Shown here in pieces: positions 1 to 8,685 of a DNA stretch of 64,000 nt. Under the pieces are notes generated by a model, which made no database searches, was not told where the DNA came from, and worked only from the letters and a program-made list of their open reading frames with translations. The position numbers were made by a program, and so were the translations under genes. The stretch covers positions 1 through 64,000 of the forward strand of contig DATBQR010000054.1 of assembly GCA_036560705.1 (NCBI GenBank), read 5' to 3'. Positions within the stretch are counted from its first letter, which is position 1, and each line of letters opens with the position of its first letter. This stretch comes from RBG-16-66-20 sp036560705 (GTDB taxonomy: Bacteria; Pseudomonadota; Gammaproteobacteria; Burkholderiales; SG8-39).

Positions 1-585
1 GGCGGCGCGCCACGCCCTTTCTATCGCCTTGGCGTCGTCGCGAATCTCCTCGGCGGGGAGCCCTTCGACGGGATTGCCGAGCGGCAATACGCGATCGCCC
101 GCGCTCCAGACGATTTTCCCGTAGGCGTCGGTCATTTCGCAAAGCACCGAAAGAATCGGCACGAGCTTCGAGCTGAAGCCGTTGGGGATGCTCAGGCCAT
201 ATTGCCTGATGGTGATCTTGATGGTCGCCGCGCCCGCCTCCGCCTTGTCGGCGACCAGCAGCTTCCCGGAGCGGCGCAGCGCAGCGTCAAATTCCTCTAG
301 CACGATTTTCTCGATGGATACCCCGTTCTTTTCGACGAAATCGAGGAGACTGGTCCGGCCCTTTTCCCTGCCCGGCTCGGTGACGATCGCGCCGAGCGCG
401 CCGAACATCAGGCCGACGCCGCCCCCCGGCCCGAGATAGTAAGGCGCGGGCGGCTTTGGGACATCGCTGCTGATGCTGACGAACTGAATCGCCTTGCGAT
501 CGGCCGCGCTCATTTTTTGCGGCGCGGGCGCGCAGCCCGACGCCAGGACAGCAAGGAACAGCAGGCCCGACAGAAGAAATTTCAT
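1..585 (-). CDS. putative lipoprotein, cut by left edge
   Basis: An ATG at 585 opens a frame that runs off the left edge (195 codons visible, no stop). The first 18 residues form a lipoprotein signal peptide with the lipobox LASGC (Cys18), so the protein is probably anchored in a membrane facing the periplasm. A glycine-rich hydrophobic patch lies near residues 50-67, followed by a mixed alpha/beta-looking region. I do not recognise the family. The start overlaps the stop of the upstream gyrI-like gene by four bases (ATGA), so it is the last visible member of the long minus-strand run that begins at 8587. Confidence 0.75.
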   Translation of the reverse strand, partial: MKFLLSGLLFLAVLASGCAPAPQKMSAADRKAIQFVSISSDVPKPPAPYYLGPGGGVGLMFGALGAIVTEPGREKGRTSLLDFVEKNGVSIEKIVLEEFDAALRRSGKLLVADKAEAGAATIKITIRQYGLSIPNGFSSKLVPILSVLCEMTDAYGKIVWSAGDRVLPLGNPVEGLPAEEIRDDAKAIERAWRAA

Positions 586-1064
586 GTGCCCTCCCCTTGA
601 ACAATGGAAATCCAGATCTCGACATCGCCGAGACCCGTGCGTGGATCGAAGCGCTGGTCATAGACCTCAAAATCGGGCTTGTTTGCCGACCGGTAGCTGC
701 AATTCGGCAGCCATTCGTTCAGGATGCGCCTCCACGTCCCCTGGATCGTGGACACGTTCCCACGATGCAGGAAAACCGCGTAGTGCTGCTCGGCGATCCG
801 CATCCGGCCCAGGTCGCCGGGCAACGCCGAGAGCGATTCGACTTCGACGGCGCACATGTATTCGAAGCCGCTCGCGTCGCTGCCGCACATCGCCCCGTAG
901 GTGGTTGTGCCGACCTGGCCCGGGATTCGGCCAAGCAGAGGCTCGAACTGCCGCCACTGCTCCGGAATGCCACGCCCCGATTCCGCAAACGCGTGATGGC
1001 GCCGCAGGCCTCCGAGCAGCATCGGGCGGCCGTCTTCATATCGCGCAGGCTGAAGTTTTTCCAT
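582..1064 (-). CDS. GyrI-like / AraC effector-binding domain protein
   Basis: A 160-residue protein reading MEKLQPARYEDG from the ATG at 1064; an open frame extends further upstream but inside the NRAMP gene, so this start is chosen. The pattern (short strand, GLRRHHAF, QW..F, a central YGAMCGSD, EYMCAVEVES, then Y.VF.HRG and a C-terminal VEIWISI strand) fits the GyrI-like small-molecule-binding fold, seen alone or as the C-terminal sensor of AraC/MerR regulators. There is no DNA-binding domain, so it may bind a ligand or protect against a toxin; the ligand is unknown. It sits 11 bases after the NRAMP-like gene. Confidence 0.7.
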   Translation of the reverse strand: MEKLQPARYEDGRPMLLGGLRRHHAFAESGRGIPEQWRQFEPLLGRIPGQVGTTTYGAMCGSDASGFEYMCAVEVESLSALPGDLGRMRIAEQHYAVFLHRGNVSTIQGTWRRILNEWLPNCSYRSANKPDFEVYDQRFDPRTGLGDVEIWISIVQGEGT

Positions 1065-1075
1065 GCGAAGAAAAT

Positions 1076-2347
1076 TCAGAGCAGGACGAAAAGAGCGACC
1101 ACCGCCACGGCCATCACCGCGGTGGCAAGCCAGCCGAGCACTTTCAGGCGAAGCCTGGCCACGAAAGTCCCCATGACTTCCGGTTTCGCCACGAGCAGCA
1201 TCATGACCACCATGATCGGCACGGCGATGATGCCGTTCAGCACAGCCGCCCACAGCAGCATCTTGATGGCGTCGACGCCGGAAAGATCGATGGCGACGCC
1301 GAGCAGGGTGGCGACGGTGAGGATGAAGTAGAAGCCGCGCGCCTCGGCGAGCGACAGGCCGAGGCCGATGGGCCAGCGGAAGCTCTCCGCGACCGCATAT
1401 GCCGCCGAGCCGGCGAGCACGGGAACCGCCAGCAGCCCGGTGCCGATGATCCCCGCGGCGAAAAGGAAGAAGGCGAACTCTCCGGCCAGGGGCCGCAGCG
1501 CCTCGGCCGCCTGCGAGGTGGTCTGGATGTCGGTGATGCCCGCCGTATGCAGCGTCACGGCGGTGGTGAGCATGATGCAGAAGGCGATCAGGTTGGAGAA
1601 GATCATGCCGATCGAGGTGTCGAGCTTGATGCGCTTGAAGTTCGCGCGCGCCTGCTCGGGTGCTTCGCGCAGCGGCTCGTCGCCGGGCGTGGCGCGCTGC
1701 TCCTCGACTTCCTGGGAAGCCTGCCAGAAGAACAGGTACGGGCTGATGGTGGTGCCGAACACGGCCACGACGAGCGCGACGTAGTCCCGCGCGAACGAGA
1801 ACTTGGGCAGCAGCGCGCCGGAGAACATCTCATCCAGGCGGACGTGCACCACCAGCACCGTGCCGACGTAGGCGAACAGCGCCAGCGTGAGCCATTTCAG
1901 GATGGGCGCGTAGCGCGGAAACGGGATGAACACCTGCAGGGTGAGCGACACCAGCGCGAAAAACACGATGTAGATCTCGCTGTGCCCGCCGGCGATCAGC
2001 TCGAGCGCATTGCCCATCGCGCCCAAGTCGGCGGCGATGTTGACGGTGTTGGCGATCAGCAGCAGGGAAACGATGAAATACAGCAGCGGCTTCGGGCAAT
2101 GCTCGCGGATGTTGGCCGCCAGGCCGTGCCCGCTGACGCGGCCGATGCGCGCGCTGACGACCTGGATGCCGATCATCAGCGGCGTGGTGAAGAACACCGA
2201 CCACAGCAGGCCGTAGCCGAACTGCGCGCCCGCCTGCGAGTAGGTGGCGATGCCGCTGGGATCGTCGTCGGCGGCCCCGGTGATGAGCCCGGGGCCCAGC
2301 TTCTTCAGCAGGGGGATGCTGGTCCCGCGGCGCCTTTCCCCGTTCAA
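1076..2347 (-). CDS. NRAMP-family-like metal ion transporter
   Basis: A 423-residue, very hydrophobic protein with about 11 membrane segments. The N-terminus KLGPGLITGAADDDPSGIATY is the NRAMP first helix, but the canonical DPGN metal motif reads DPSG (from D29), and the sixth-helix MPH motif is replaced by ISPYLFFWQ (201-209). Known NRAMP carriers bind Mn or Fe through these residues, so this belongs to a divergent NRAMP-related branch with a different or uncertain substrate. The start is a TTG at 2347; no ATG exists before the conserved helix. The gene lies 16 bases after the VWA gene in the same run. Confidence 0.8.
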   Translation of the reverse strand: MNGERRRGTSIPLLKKLGPGLITGAADDDPSGIATYSQAGAQFGYGLLWSVFFTTPLMIGIQVVSARIGRVSGHGLAANIREHCPKPLLYFIVSLLLIANTVNIAADLGAMGNALELIAGGHSEIYIVFFALVSLTLQVFIPFPRYAPILKWLTLALFAYVGTVLVVHVRLDEMFSGALLPKFSFARDYVALVVAVFGTTISPYLFFWQASQEVEEQRATPGDEPLREAPEQARANFKRIKLDTSIGMIFSNLIAFCIMLTTAVTLHTAGITDIQTTSQAAEALRPLAGEFAFFLFAAGIIGTGLLAVPVLAGSAAYAVAESFRWPIGLGLSLAEARGFYFILTVATLLGVAIDLSGVDAIKMLLWAAVLNGIIAVPIMVVMMLLVAKPEVMGTFVARLRLKVLGWLATAVMAVAVVALFVLL

Positions 2348-2363
2348 CGCGCAAATCCCATGC

Positions 2364-3407
2364 TCACAGGATCCGGTTGAACCAGAAGAGCGACAGCAGC
2401 CCCGAGGCGAGCGCGAGCAGCGCCGCCCCCGCGGCGAACAGCGCGGTCACCTCGGTTTCCTTTTTCTCCAGGCTGAGCCTGGAATTGAGCGTGCGGTAGA
2501 CCTTCTTCAGGTCGGCGGCGGTGCCGGCGTAGAAGTATTCGCCCTGCGTCATGATGGCGATGGTCTTCAGCGTCTCCTCGTCCAGGCGCACGCGGAACGA
2601 CCAGCCTTCGAAGCCGATGATTTCGCCGGCGGTGGTGCCGAAACCCACCGTGTAGACGCGCACGCCGCGGTCGGCGGCCAGCTTGGCGATCTCGATCGGG
2701 TCCGGGCCGGTGGTGCGCTGGCCGTCGGTGAGCAGGATGATCACCGCCGAATTGTAGGAACCCGGCGCCACCGGCCTGAATTCCTTCCTGTCGTTCTTCC
2801 TCGCCTCGCCGACGGGCGCGTTGCGCGCCGCGTCGCGCCCGAACAGCGCGGTGCTGACGTCGAAGCCGGCGTCCGGGAACAGGGTCGCCAGCGACACGAT
2901 CAGGCCGCTGCCGGTGGCCGTGGCGCGCTGCAGCTGCATGCGGTCGATGGCCGCGACGACAGCCTCGCGGTCGCTGGTCGGCGGCTGCACCAGCGCGGCG
3001 GTGGCCGCGAAGGTCACCACGCCGATCTGCGTCTGGGAGGGAACATCGGCCACGAACTGCTTGGCCGCGGTCTGCGCCGCCTCCAGGCGGCTCGGCAATA
3101 CGTCCTTCGCGCGCATGCTGCCGGAGGCATCCATGGCAAGGATGATGGTCTGCTTCTGGGTCGGCAGCGTGACGGTGGCCGAGGGCCGCGCCATGGCGAC
3201 CGCCAGCAGCGCGAGCGCGAGCAGGAACAGCGCCGGCGGCACGTGGCGCCGGATCCGCGCGCCCGGCCCCATGGCCTCCCTGACCAGGTCCAGGTTGGCG
3301 TAGCGCACGGCGGAATTGTTCTTCCGCCGCAGCAGCAGGACATAGGCGCCGACCAGGACCGGCAGCAACAGCAGCAGCCAGAGCAGTTGCGGCCAGGCGA
3401 ATGCCAT
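2364..3407 (-). CDS. VWA-domain membrane protein (BatA-like)
   Basis: About 347 residues from the ATG at 3407 (a TTG 17 codons earlier is less likely because it lies in the DUF58 gene). Two N-terminal membrane helices (roughly 5-25 and 58-75) precede a von Willebrand A domain with an intact MIDAS motif DASGS (93-97) and a later LLTDG; a final membrane helix lies near the C-terminus. BatA-type proteins work with MoxR ATPases and DUF58 proteins, here encoded just upstream with a 4-base gap. The exact substrate of such chaperone-like sets is unknown; context suggests a metalloenzyme (see findings). Confidence 0.85.
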   Translation of the reverse strand: MAFAWPQLLWLLLLLPVLVGAYVLLLRRKNNSAVRYANLDLVREAMGPGARIRRHVPPALFLLALALLAVAMARPSATVTLPTQKQTIILAMDASGSMRAKDVLPSRLEAAQTAAKQFVADVPSQTQIGVVTFAATAALVQPPTSDREAVVAAIDRMQLQRATATGSGLIVSLATLFPDAGFDVSTALFGRDAARNAPVGEARKNDRKEFRPVAPGSYNSAVIILLTDGQRTTGPDPIEIAKLAADRGVRVYTVGFGTTAGEIIGFEGWSFRVRLDEETLKTIAIMTQGEYFYAGTAADLKKVYRTLNSRLSLEKKETEVTALFAAGAALLALASGLLSLFWFNRIL

Positions 3408-3411
3408 CACG

Positions 3412-4374
3412 TTAAGCGACCTTCTCCAGATGCCCGGGAAAACCGCCGCCAGCGCCAAGCGAAGCGCCCCCTGACAATCTGCTGCGGCGCTTGCGCAGCT
3501 CGGCGAAGCGCGTCAGCGCGTCGGCCAGGTCGCCGTCGGTGGCGAGTTCCAGGCAGTCGACGCCGGCGCGGCCGAGCGCCCGGCGCAGTTCACGCTCGCG
3601 CCTTTCGGCGGCCGAAGCGAAGCGCTTGCGGAACTTCCGGTCGTGCGTGTCGACGAACAGCTGCTCGCCGGTTTCCGAGTCCTGCATCACGAGCATGCCC
3701 ATGTCCGGCAATTCGCGCTCGAGCGGATCGTAGAGCCGCACCGCCACCACCTCGTGGCGCTGCGCAAGCATCGACAGCGGCTCCGCCCAGCCGGGCTTGC
3801 TGAAGAAGTCCGAGACGATGAACACGATCGAGCGCCGCCGCATCAGCTGGAACGCGCTGCGCAGGAACTGGCGCAGGTCGGTACCCTCCGAGCGCGGCAT
3901 CGCCGGGCGCTGCAGCAGCCTGTGCAGCACGGAGAGCACGTGGCGCCGGCCGCCGCGCGCCGGGATCACCGTGTCGACCTTGTCGCCGTAGAACAGCGCC
4001 CCGACGCGATTGCCCTGGCGCGTCAGCAGGCGCGCGAGCACGGTGACGAATTCGGTGGAGACGGAGCGCTTTTTCGCCCGCGAGCCGAAATCGATCGACG
4101 GGCTCAAGTCGAGCAGGAACCAGGCGGTGACCTCGCGGTCCTCGTGGTATTCGCGCACGTACGGCGTCTGCAGGCGCGCGGTGACGTTCCAGTCGATGTG
4201 GCGCACATCGTCGTGGTACTGGTACTCGCGCAGGTCGGCGAGGTCGAGCCCGGTGCCGCGGAAGAGCGTCCGGTAATCGCCGTGCAGCATGCCGTCCAGG
4301 CGGCGGATCACCGTCCACTCGAGGCGGCGCAGGACCTGCTCGGCATCGCTAGGATTGCGCGGCGACGCTGACAT
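3412..4374 (-). CDS. DUF58 domain protein
   Basis: About 320 residues from the ATG at 4374 (MSASPRNPSD); its start overlaps the end of moxR by 26 bases. It has the DUF58 signature: an N-terminal LEWTVIRRLDGMLHGDYRT, GTGLDLADLREYQYHDD, and the invariant RHIDWNVTAR followed by a VWA-like LLDLSPSIDFG. These proteins are partners of MoxR ATPases and VWA proteins. There is no clear membrane segment, so it is probably cytoplasmic or peripheral. Its position between moxR and the VWA gene is the usual order for this set. Confidence 0.87.
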   Translation of the reverse strand: MSASPRNPSDAEQVLRRLEWTVIRRLDGMLHGDYRTLFRGTGLDLADLREYQYHDDVRHIDWNVTARLQTPYVREYHEDREVTAWFLLDLSPSIDFGSRAKKRSVSTEFVTVLARLLTRQGNRVGALFYGDKVDTVIPARGGRRHVLSVLHRLLQRPAMPRSEGTDLRQFLRSAFQLMRRRSIVFIVSDFFSKPGWAEPLSMLAQRHEVVAVRLYDPLERELPDMGMLVMQDSETGEQLFVDTHDRKFRKRFASAAERRERELRRALGRAGVDCLELATDGDLADALTRFAELRKRRSRLSGGASLGAGGGFPGHLEKVA

Positions 4375-5323
4375 GGCTTTCCAGCGGCTTTTCCGGCGCC
4401 GCAATGCTGCGCAGGAAGCGGTGGATCAGCGTATCCGCCGTGATCGCCTCGGCCAGCGCCTCGTAGGTCAGGACGACGCGGTGGCGGAACACGTCGGGCA
4501 CCAGGTCGACCACGTCCTGCGGCAGGACGTAGGTCCGGCCGCGCAGGTAGGCGAGCGCGCGAGCGCCCTCGATGAGGTGGATCGGCCCGCGCGGGCTCAC
4601 CCCGTACGAGAGGAATTTCGCCAGGTCGGGCAGCCCGTGCCGGGCCGGGTCGCGCGTCGCCGCGGCCAGCTTCACCGCGTACTTGATGAGCGACGGATCG
4701 ACATAGACTTTCCGGCAGTCGCGCTGCAAGGCGGCGAGCTCCTCGGTGCTGCTCACCGCGGCGACCGCGTTCTCCGCCCCCGTGACGCGCTCCACGATGA
4801 CGAACTCCTCCTCCTCGCTCGGGTAGCCCACCAGCACCTTCATCATGAAGCGGTCCACCTGCGCCTCGGGCAGCGGGTAGGTGCCTTCGGTCTCGATCGG
4901 GTTCTGCGTCGCCATGACGAGGAAGGGGTCGGGCACCTTGTGCGTCTCGCCGGCGATGGTCACCTGGCGCTCCTGCATCACTTCCAGCAGCGCGCTCTGC
5001 ACCTTGGCCGGCGCCCGGTTGATTTCGTCAGCGAGCAGCAGGTTGCAGAACACCGGCCCGAGCGAAGTGGAGAACTCCCCGCTCTTCTGGCTGTAGATGC
5101 GCGTGCCCACCAGATCGGCCGGCACCAGGTCCGGCGTGAACTGGATGCGCTTGAAGCTGCCGCGAATGGTGCGCGCCAGCGTCTTCACCGTCAGCGTCTT
5201 GGCGAGGCCGGGCACGCCTTCGACCAGCAGGTGCCCCTGCGCGAGCATCGCCACCATCACGCGCTCCAGGAAATGGTCCTGGCCGACGACGATCTTCTTC
5301 ACCTCGTAGAGGATTTTTTCCAT
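4349..5323 (-). CDS. MoxR-family AAA+ ATPase
   Basis: A 324-residue AAA+ protein of the MoxR family: Walker A GVPGLAKT (36-43), Walker B LLLADEIN, sensor MATQNPIE and the MoxR helix-2 insert EGTYPLPEAQVDRF. MoxR ATPases act as chaperones that help assemble or insert cofactors into specific enzymes, often with VWA partners. A GGAG precedes the ATG at 5323. It follows the HtrA-like gene by 13 bases and overlaps the DUF58 gene, so it is one unit with them. CoxD, the CO-dehydrogenase maturation ATPase, belongs to the same broad family, which matters because a CO/xanthine-dehydrogenase-type subunit opens this run. Confidence 0.92.
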   Translation of the reverse strand: MEKILYEVKKIVVGQDHFLERVMVAMLAQGHLLVEGVPGLAKTLTVKTLARTIRGSFKRIQFTPDLVPADLVGTRIYSQKSGEFSTSLGPVFCNLLLADEINRAPAKVQSALLEVMQERQVTIAGETHKVPDPFLVMATQNPIETEGTYPLPEAQVDRFMMKVLVGYPSEEEEFVIVERVTGAENAVAAVSSTEELAALQRDCRKVYVDPSLIKYAVKLAAATRDPARHGLPDLAKFLSYGVSPRGPIHLIEGARALAYLRGRTYVLPQDVVDLVPDVFRHRVVLTYEALAEAITADTLIHRFLRSIAAPEKPLESHVSVAAQS

Positions 5324-5336
5324 TGGCTGCTCCAGG

Positions 5337-6236
5337 CTAGAACGGCGGCACGCCCACCGCCAGCGCGGCGTTCTCGATCGGCACTGCGAAGCCGATGCCG
5401 ATGAACACGCGCTGCTCCGTGGGGTTGAGTATCCCGGTGACGATGCCGACCACTTCGCCGGAAGCGTTCACCAGCGGCCCGCCCGAATTGCCCGGATTCA
5501 CCGCGGCGTCGAACTGGATCAGGTTGGTCAGCAGGCGCTTGCCCTCGGGCGAGCGGTATTCGCGCCCCAGCCCGGACACCACGCCCGAGGACACCGACGG
5601 GCCGATGCCGAACGGAAACCCGACCGCGGTCACGTGATCGCCCGGCGACAGGCCGCTGGTGGACTGCAGCGTGGCCGCCTGCAGGTCGTCCGGCAGCGTC
5701 TTCGCCTGCAGCACCGCGAGGTCGTCCTCCGGCCGCGTGCCGACGACGCTCGCCTCGCTCTCCAGGCCGTCGGAGAAGGTAACCATGATCCTCTTCGCGT
5801 TGGCGACGACGTGGATGTTGGTGAGGATGGTGCCGTTGTCGAGGATCACCACGCCCGTGCCGGTGCCGGCCGGCACCTCGCCGCCCTGCCCACCCTCGAT
5901 CTGCGCGCCCCTGGGCGCATCGACGAAGGTGGCGACGCGCACCACCGAGCCGCGCACCGCCTCATAGGCGCGCGTCGCGGGCGACGGCAGCACCGCGTTG
6001 TCCAGCGAATTCGCCACCGCGGTGTCGATATCCTCCTGCGTGAGCTGCTGCGATTCCGCCCGGTAGGCCCACTGGGCAAGCACGAAAAGCAGGGCGACCG
6101 CCCCGGGAGCCGCGGCCAGCAACGGAACCCGGTATTCAAGAAGCGCTTCCCTAAAGTCCGCTTTCCTCTTCTTTAAAACCAACATCTCCTTCGGCGCTTG
6201 CGGGCGCGAACTGCTGTAGAGGGAAGCGCGTTTCAC
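5337..6236 (-). CDS. membrane-anchored HtrA-like serine protease without PDZ domain
   Basis: A 299-residue protein with one membrane helix (about 38-56) and a trypsin-like domain with the full triad: His142 (TNIHVV), Asp172 (EDDLAVL) and Ser251 (NPGNSGGP). No PDZ domain follows, unlike DegP/DegS, so it is a short HtrA-type protease probably facing the periplasm. The start used is a GTG at 6236 overlapping the stop of the dehydrogenase gene (GTGA), which suggests translational coupling; an ATG at 6185 is an alternative and would still keep the membrane helix. Substrate unknown. Confidence 0.85.
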   Translation of the reverse strand: MKRASLYSSSRPQAPKEMLVLKKRKADFREALLEYRVPLLAAAPGAVALLFVLAQWAYRAESQQLTQEDIDTAVANSLDNAVLPSPATRAYEAVRGSVVRVATFVDAPRGAQIEGGQGGEVPAGTGTGVVILDNGTILTNIHVVANAKRIMVTFSDGLESEASVVGTRPEDDLAVLQAKTLPDDLQAATLQSTSGLSPGDHVTAVGFPFGIGPSVSSGVVSGLGREYRSPEGKRLLTNLIQFDAAVNPGNSGGPLVNASGEVVGIVTGILNPTEQRVFIGIGFAVPIENAALAVGVPPF

Positions 6237-8587
6237 GGAGCGACGGCCAGCGCGTCCGGCCTGCCGGCCTTCGCCGCCTGCAGCGCCGCCCAGACGCGCG
6301 CCTGGGAAGCCGGCATGTCGAAGCGCCTCACCCCGGCCTCGCGCAGCGCATCCATCACCGCGTTCATCAGGCAGGGCATCGAGCCGGTGACCCCGCCCTC
6401 GCCCACGCCCTTGGCGCCCAGCGGGTTGGTGGCGGTCGGCACCGCGAAATCGGTCACCCTCAGGCCGCCCACCAGGCCGGCCCGCGGCATCGCGTAGTCC
6501 ATGAAGCTGCCGGTGAGCAGCTGGCCGGCGGCGTCGTACACCGTCTGCTCGGCAAAAATGTGGCCCGCGCCCTGCGTCACGCCGCCCTGCATCTGCCCTT
6601 CGACGACCTGGTGGTTGATGATGTTGCCCACGTCGTCGCAGGCGACGTAGGAGACGATCTCCGTCTCGCCGGTCTCCGGATCGATCTCGACTTCCGCGAT
6701 GTGGCAGCCGTTGGGAAACGTGCCGGGCACCTTGGGACGCTCCTTGAAGTCGAGATTCAATTTCCCTTTGAATTTTTTTGCGAGTTCTTCTATTTTTACT
6801 TCCCTGTCCGTCCCCTTGATTTTGTAGGTCCCGGAAGAAAATTCAATATCGCCCGCCGCGCTTTCGAAATGCTCGGCGGCGAGCGCCATGCCGTTCTTCA
6901 CGATCTCCTGCGAAGCGAAGAACATCGCGCTGCCCAGGCCGTGCAGCGTGCGCGAGCCGCCGGTAGGATTCGCGGTCAGGTCAAAGTCCGCTTCGGCCGT
7001 GCGCAGGCGGATCTTCTCCATCGGGATGCCGAGCACGCCCGAAACGATCTGCGCGAAGGTGGTTTCGTGGCTCTGGCCGTGGTTGTGCGACGCCGTGCGC
7101 AGGGTTATCCCGGTGAAATTCGCGCCGTCCATGTCCCAGGTGATGTGCGCCTGGTCGTAGGGCGCGAAGCCGCCCGGCGCGGTCATCTCGATGTAGGTGG
7201 CGATGCCCCGCCCGCGCAGCCTGCCGTTCGCCCTGGAGGCTTTCTTTCTTTCCTCGAAGCCATTCCAATCCGATTCGGCAAGCGCCTTGTCCATCACGCC
7301 TTCGAAGTCCCCGCTGTCGTATTCGAAGCCGCCGACCAGCTTGTAGGGCATCTTCGCCTTCGGGATCATGTTGCGGCGGCGGAATTCCGCCGGATCGAGC
7401 CCGAGCTCGCGCGCCGCCTCGTCCACCAGGCGCTCGAGCGCATAGGAAGCCACCGGCCGGCCGGCGCCTCGGTACGCGGCGGTCGGAATGGTGTTGGTGA
7501 GCGCGAGCCGGCCGCGCACGTGCACCGCCTGCACGTCGTAGACGCCGCAGTTCACGTTCACCAGGCCGATGGTGTTGACGACCGCGCCGGTGAAGGCGAC
7601 GTAGGCGCCGAGGTTGGAAAGGTAATCGAAGCGCATGCCGAGGATGCGCCCGTCCGCGTCCAGCGCCATCTCGCCGGAATGCACGATGTCGCGCGCCTGC
7701 TCGTCGCCGAGGAACACTTCCGAGCGCGTGCCGATCCACTTCACCGGACGGCCGAGCTTCTTCGCCGCGTAAAGCAGCGCGCCGTACTCCGGATAGGCGT
7801 TGAAGCGCACGCCGAAGCCGCCGCCGACCTCCTCGGCCACCACGCGCACCTTGTCCGGCGCCACGCCGAGCACGGCCGACAGCTGGCCGCGCATCGGGCC
7901 GACGCCCTGCGTGGTGCCGTGCAGGAAGTACATGTCCTTCGCGGGATCGTAGGAGCCCATCGCGGCGCGCGGCTCCATGGGATTGCCGACCACGCGCGTG
8001 TGATAGGCCTTCATCTTCACGACCTTCGCCGCCTTCGCGAAGGCGGCCGCGGTCGCCGCGGCGTCGCCGCCCTCGAAATCGAGCACCAGGTTGCCGGGCG
8101 CGCCCGCGTGCAGCTGGGGCGCTCCCTTGGCGAGTGCCTGCTCCGCGGTGACCACCGCCGGCAGTTCTTCGTATTCGATGGCGACCGCTTCGGCGGCGTC
8201 CTGCGCCTGCGCCGCCGTCTCGGCGACGATCAGGGCGACGGGCTCGCCCACGTGCCGCACCGCGTCGTGCGCGAGCGACGGGCGCAACGCCGGCCGCTGG
8301 TCGGAGCCGTCGCGCCACTTGAACGGCGCCGCCGCCGGGATCGGCTTGAGGCCCGCGGCCGCGAGTTCCGCGCCGGTGATCACCGCGATCACGCCGGGCA
8401 TCGCCAGCGCCGCGGAGCCGTCGATCGACACGATCTTCGCGTGCGGCCGGTCGGACCGGAGGAAATGGCCGCCGGCCTGGCCCGGAAGAGTCCAGTCGGA
8501 GACGTAGCGCCCCCGTCCCTTGAGCATGCGCTCGTCCTCGAGCCTGCCGCGCACTTTGCCGAACGAACCGCCGAATGAGGTCGTCAT
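6233..8587 (-). CDS. xanthine/CO-dehydrogenase-family molybdenum-binding large subunit (orphan)
   Basis: A 784-residue protein of the molybdopterin-binding large subunit family (CoxL/XdhB/CutL type). It has the GVRFNAYPEYGA region after GGGFG, the loop AYRGAGRP (371-378) and the catalytic glutamate in GVGEGG (about residue 730). Form I CO dehydrogenase carries AYRCSFR instead, so this is a form II or other Mo-hydroxylase subunit and the substrate cannot be named. The usual FAD (medium) and 2Fe-2S (small) subunits are absent on both sides, which is unusual. It is the first gene of a minus-strand run extending to the left edge; TACAAT lies nine bases before the ATG. Confidence 0.88.
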   Translation of the reverse strand: MTTSFGGSFGKVRGRLEDERMLKGRGRYVSDWTLPGQAGGHFLRSDRPHAKIVSIDGSAALAMPGVIAVITGAELAAAGLKPIPAAAPFKWRDGSDQRPALRPSLAHDAVRHVGEPVALIVAETAAQAQDAAEAVAIEYEELPAVVTAEQALAKGAPQLHAGAPGNLVLDFEGGDAAATAAAFAKAAKVVKMKAYHTRVVGNPMEPRAAMGSYDPAKDMYFLHGTTQGVGPMRGQLSAVLGVAPDKVRVVAEEVGGGFGVRFNAYPEYGALLYAAKKLGRPVKWIGTRSEVFLGDEQARDIVHSGEMALDADGRILGMRFDYLSNLGAYVAFTGAVVNTIGLVNVNCGVYDVQAVHVRGRLALTNTIPTAAYRGAGRPVASYALERLVDEAARELGLDPAEFRRRNMIPKAKMPYKLVGGFEYDSGDFEGVMDKALAESDWNGFEERKKASRANGRLRGRGIATYIEMTAPGGFAPYDQAHITWDMDGANFTGITLRTASHNHGQSHETTFAQIVSGVLGIPMEKIRLRTAEADFDLTANPTGGSRTLHGLGSAMFFASQEIVKNGMALAAEHFESAAGDIEFSSGTYKIKGTDREVKIEELAKKFKGKLNLDFKERPKVPGTFPNGCHIAEVEIDPETGETEIVSYVACDDVGNIINHQVVEGQMQGGVTQGAGHIFAEQTVYDAAGQLLTGSFMDYAMPRAGLVGGLRVTDFAVPTATNPLGAKGVGEGGVTGSMPCLMNAVMDALREAGVRRFDMPASQARVWAALQAAKAGRPDALAVAP

Positions 8588-8607
8588 GGAAGACGGATTG
8601 TAGAAAC

Positions 8608-8635
8608 AAAAAAGCCCGCTCGCGCGGGCTTTTTT
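8608..8635 (-). terminator. rho-independent terminator after the usp gene
   Basis: A perfect hairpin with GCCCGC/GCGGGC arms around a 4-base loop (8614-8629), flanked by six A and six T, so it can work on both strands. It ends the minus-strand usp transcript before the dehydrogenase gene begins at 8587. Confidence 0.9.
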
Positions 8636-8643
8636 GAACTGGA

Positions 8644-8661
8644 TCCCCGCCTGCGCGGGGA
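8644..8661. repeat. REP-like GC hairpin
   Basis: TCCCCGC/GCGGGGA arms with a 4-base loop, followed by ACGACG. This resembles the short extragenic palindromes common between genes of proteobacteria. Only one copy was noticed in this window, just 3' of the usp gene. Confidence 0.4.
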
Positions 8662-8685
8662 CGACGCTTCGGGATATCTCCTTGC

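Noticed and set aside
494..2380. Long plus-strand open frame opposite the NRAMP-like and GyrI-like genes
   Set aside because: Rich in His, Gln, Arg and Asp with no family pattern; a typical antisense shadow in GC-rich DNA.
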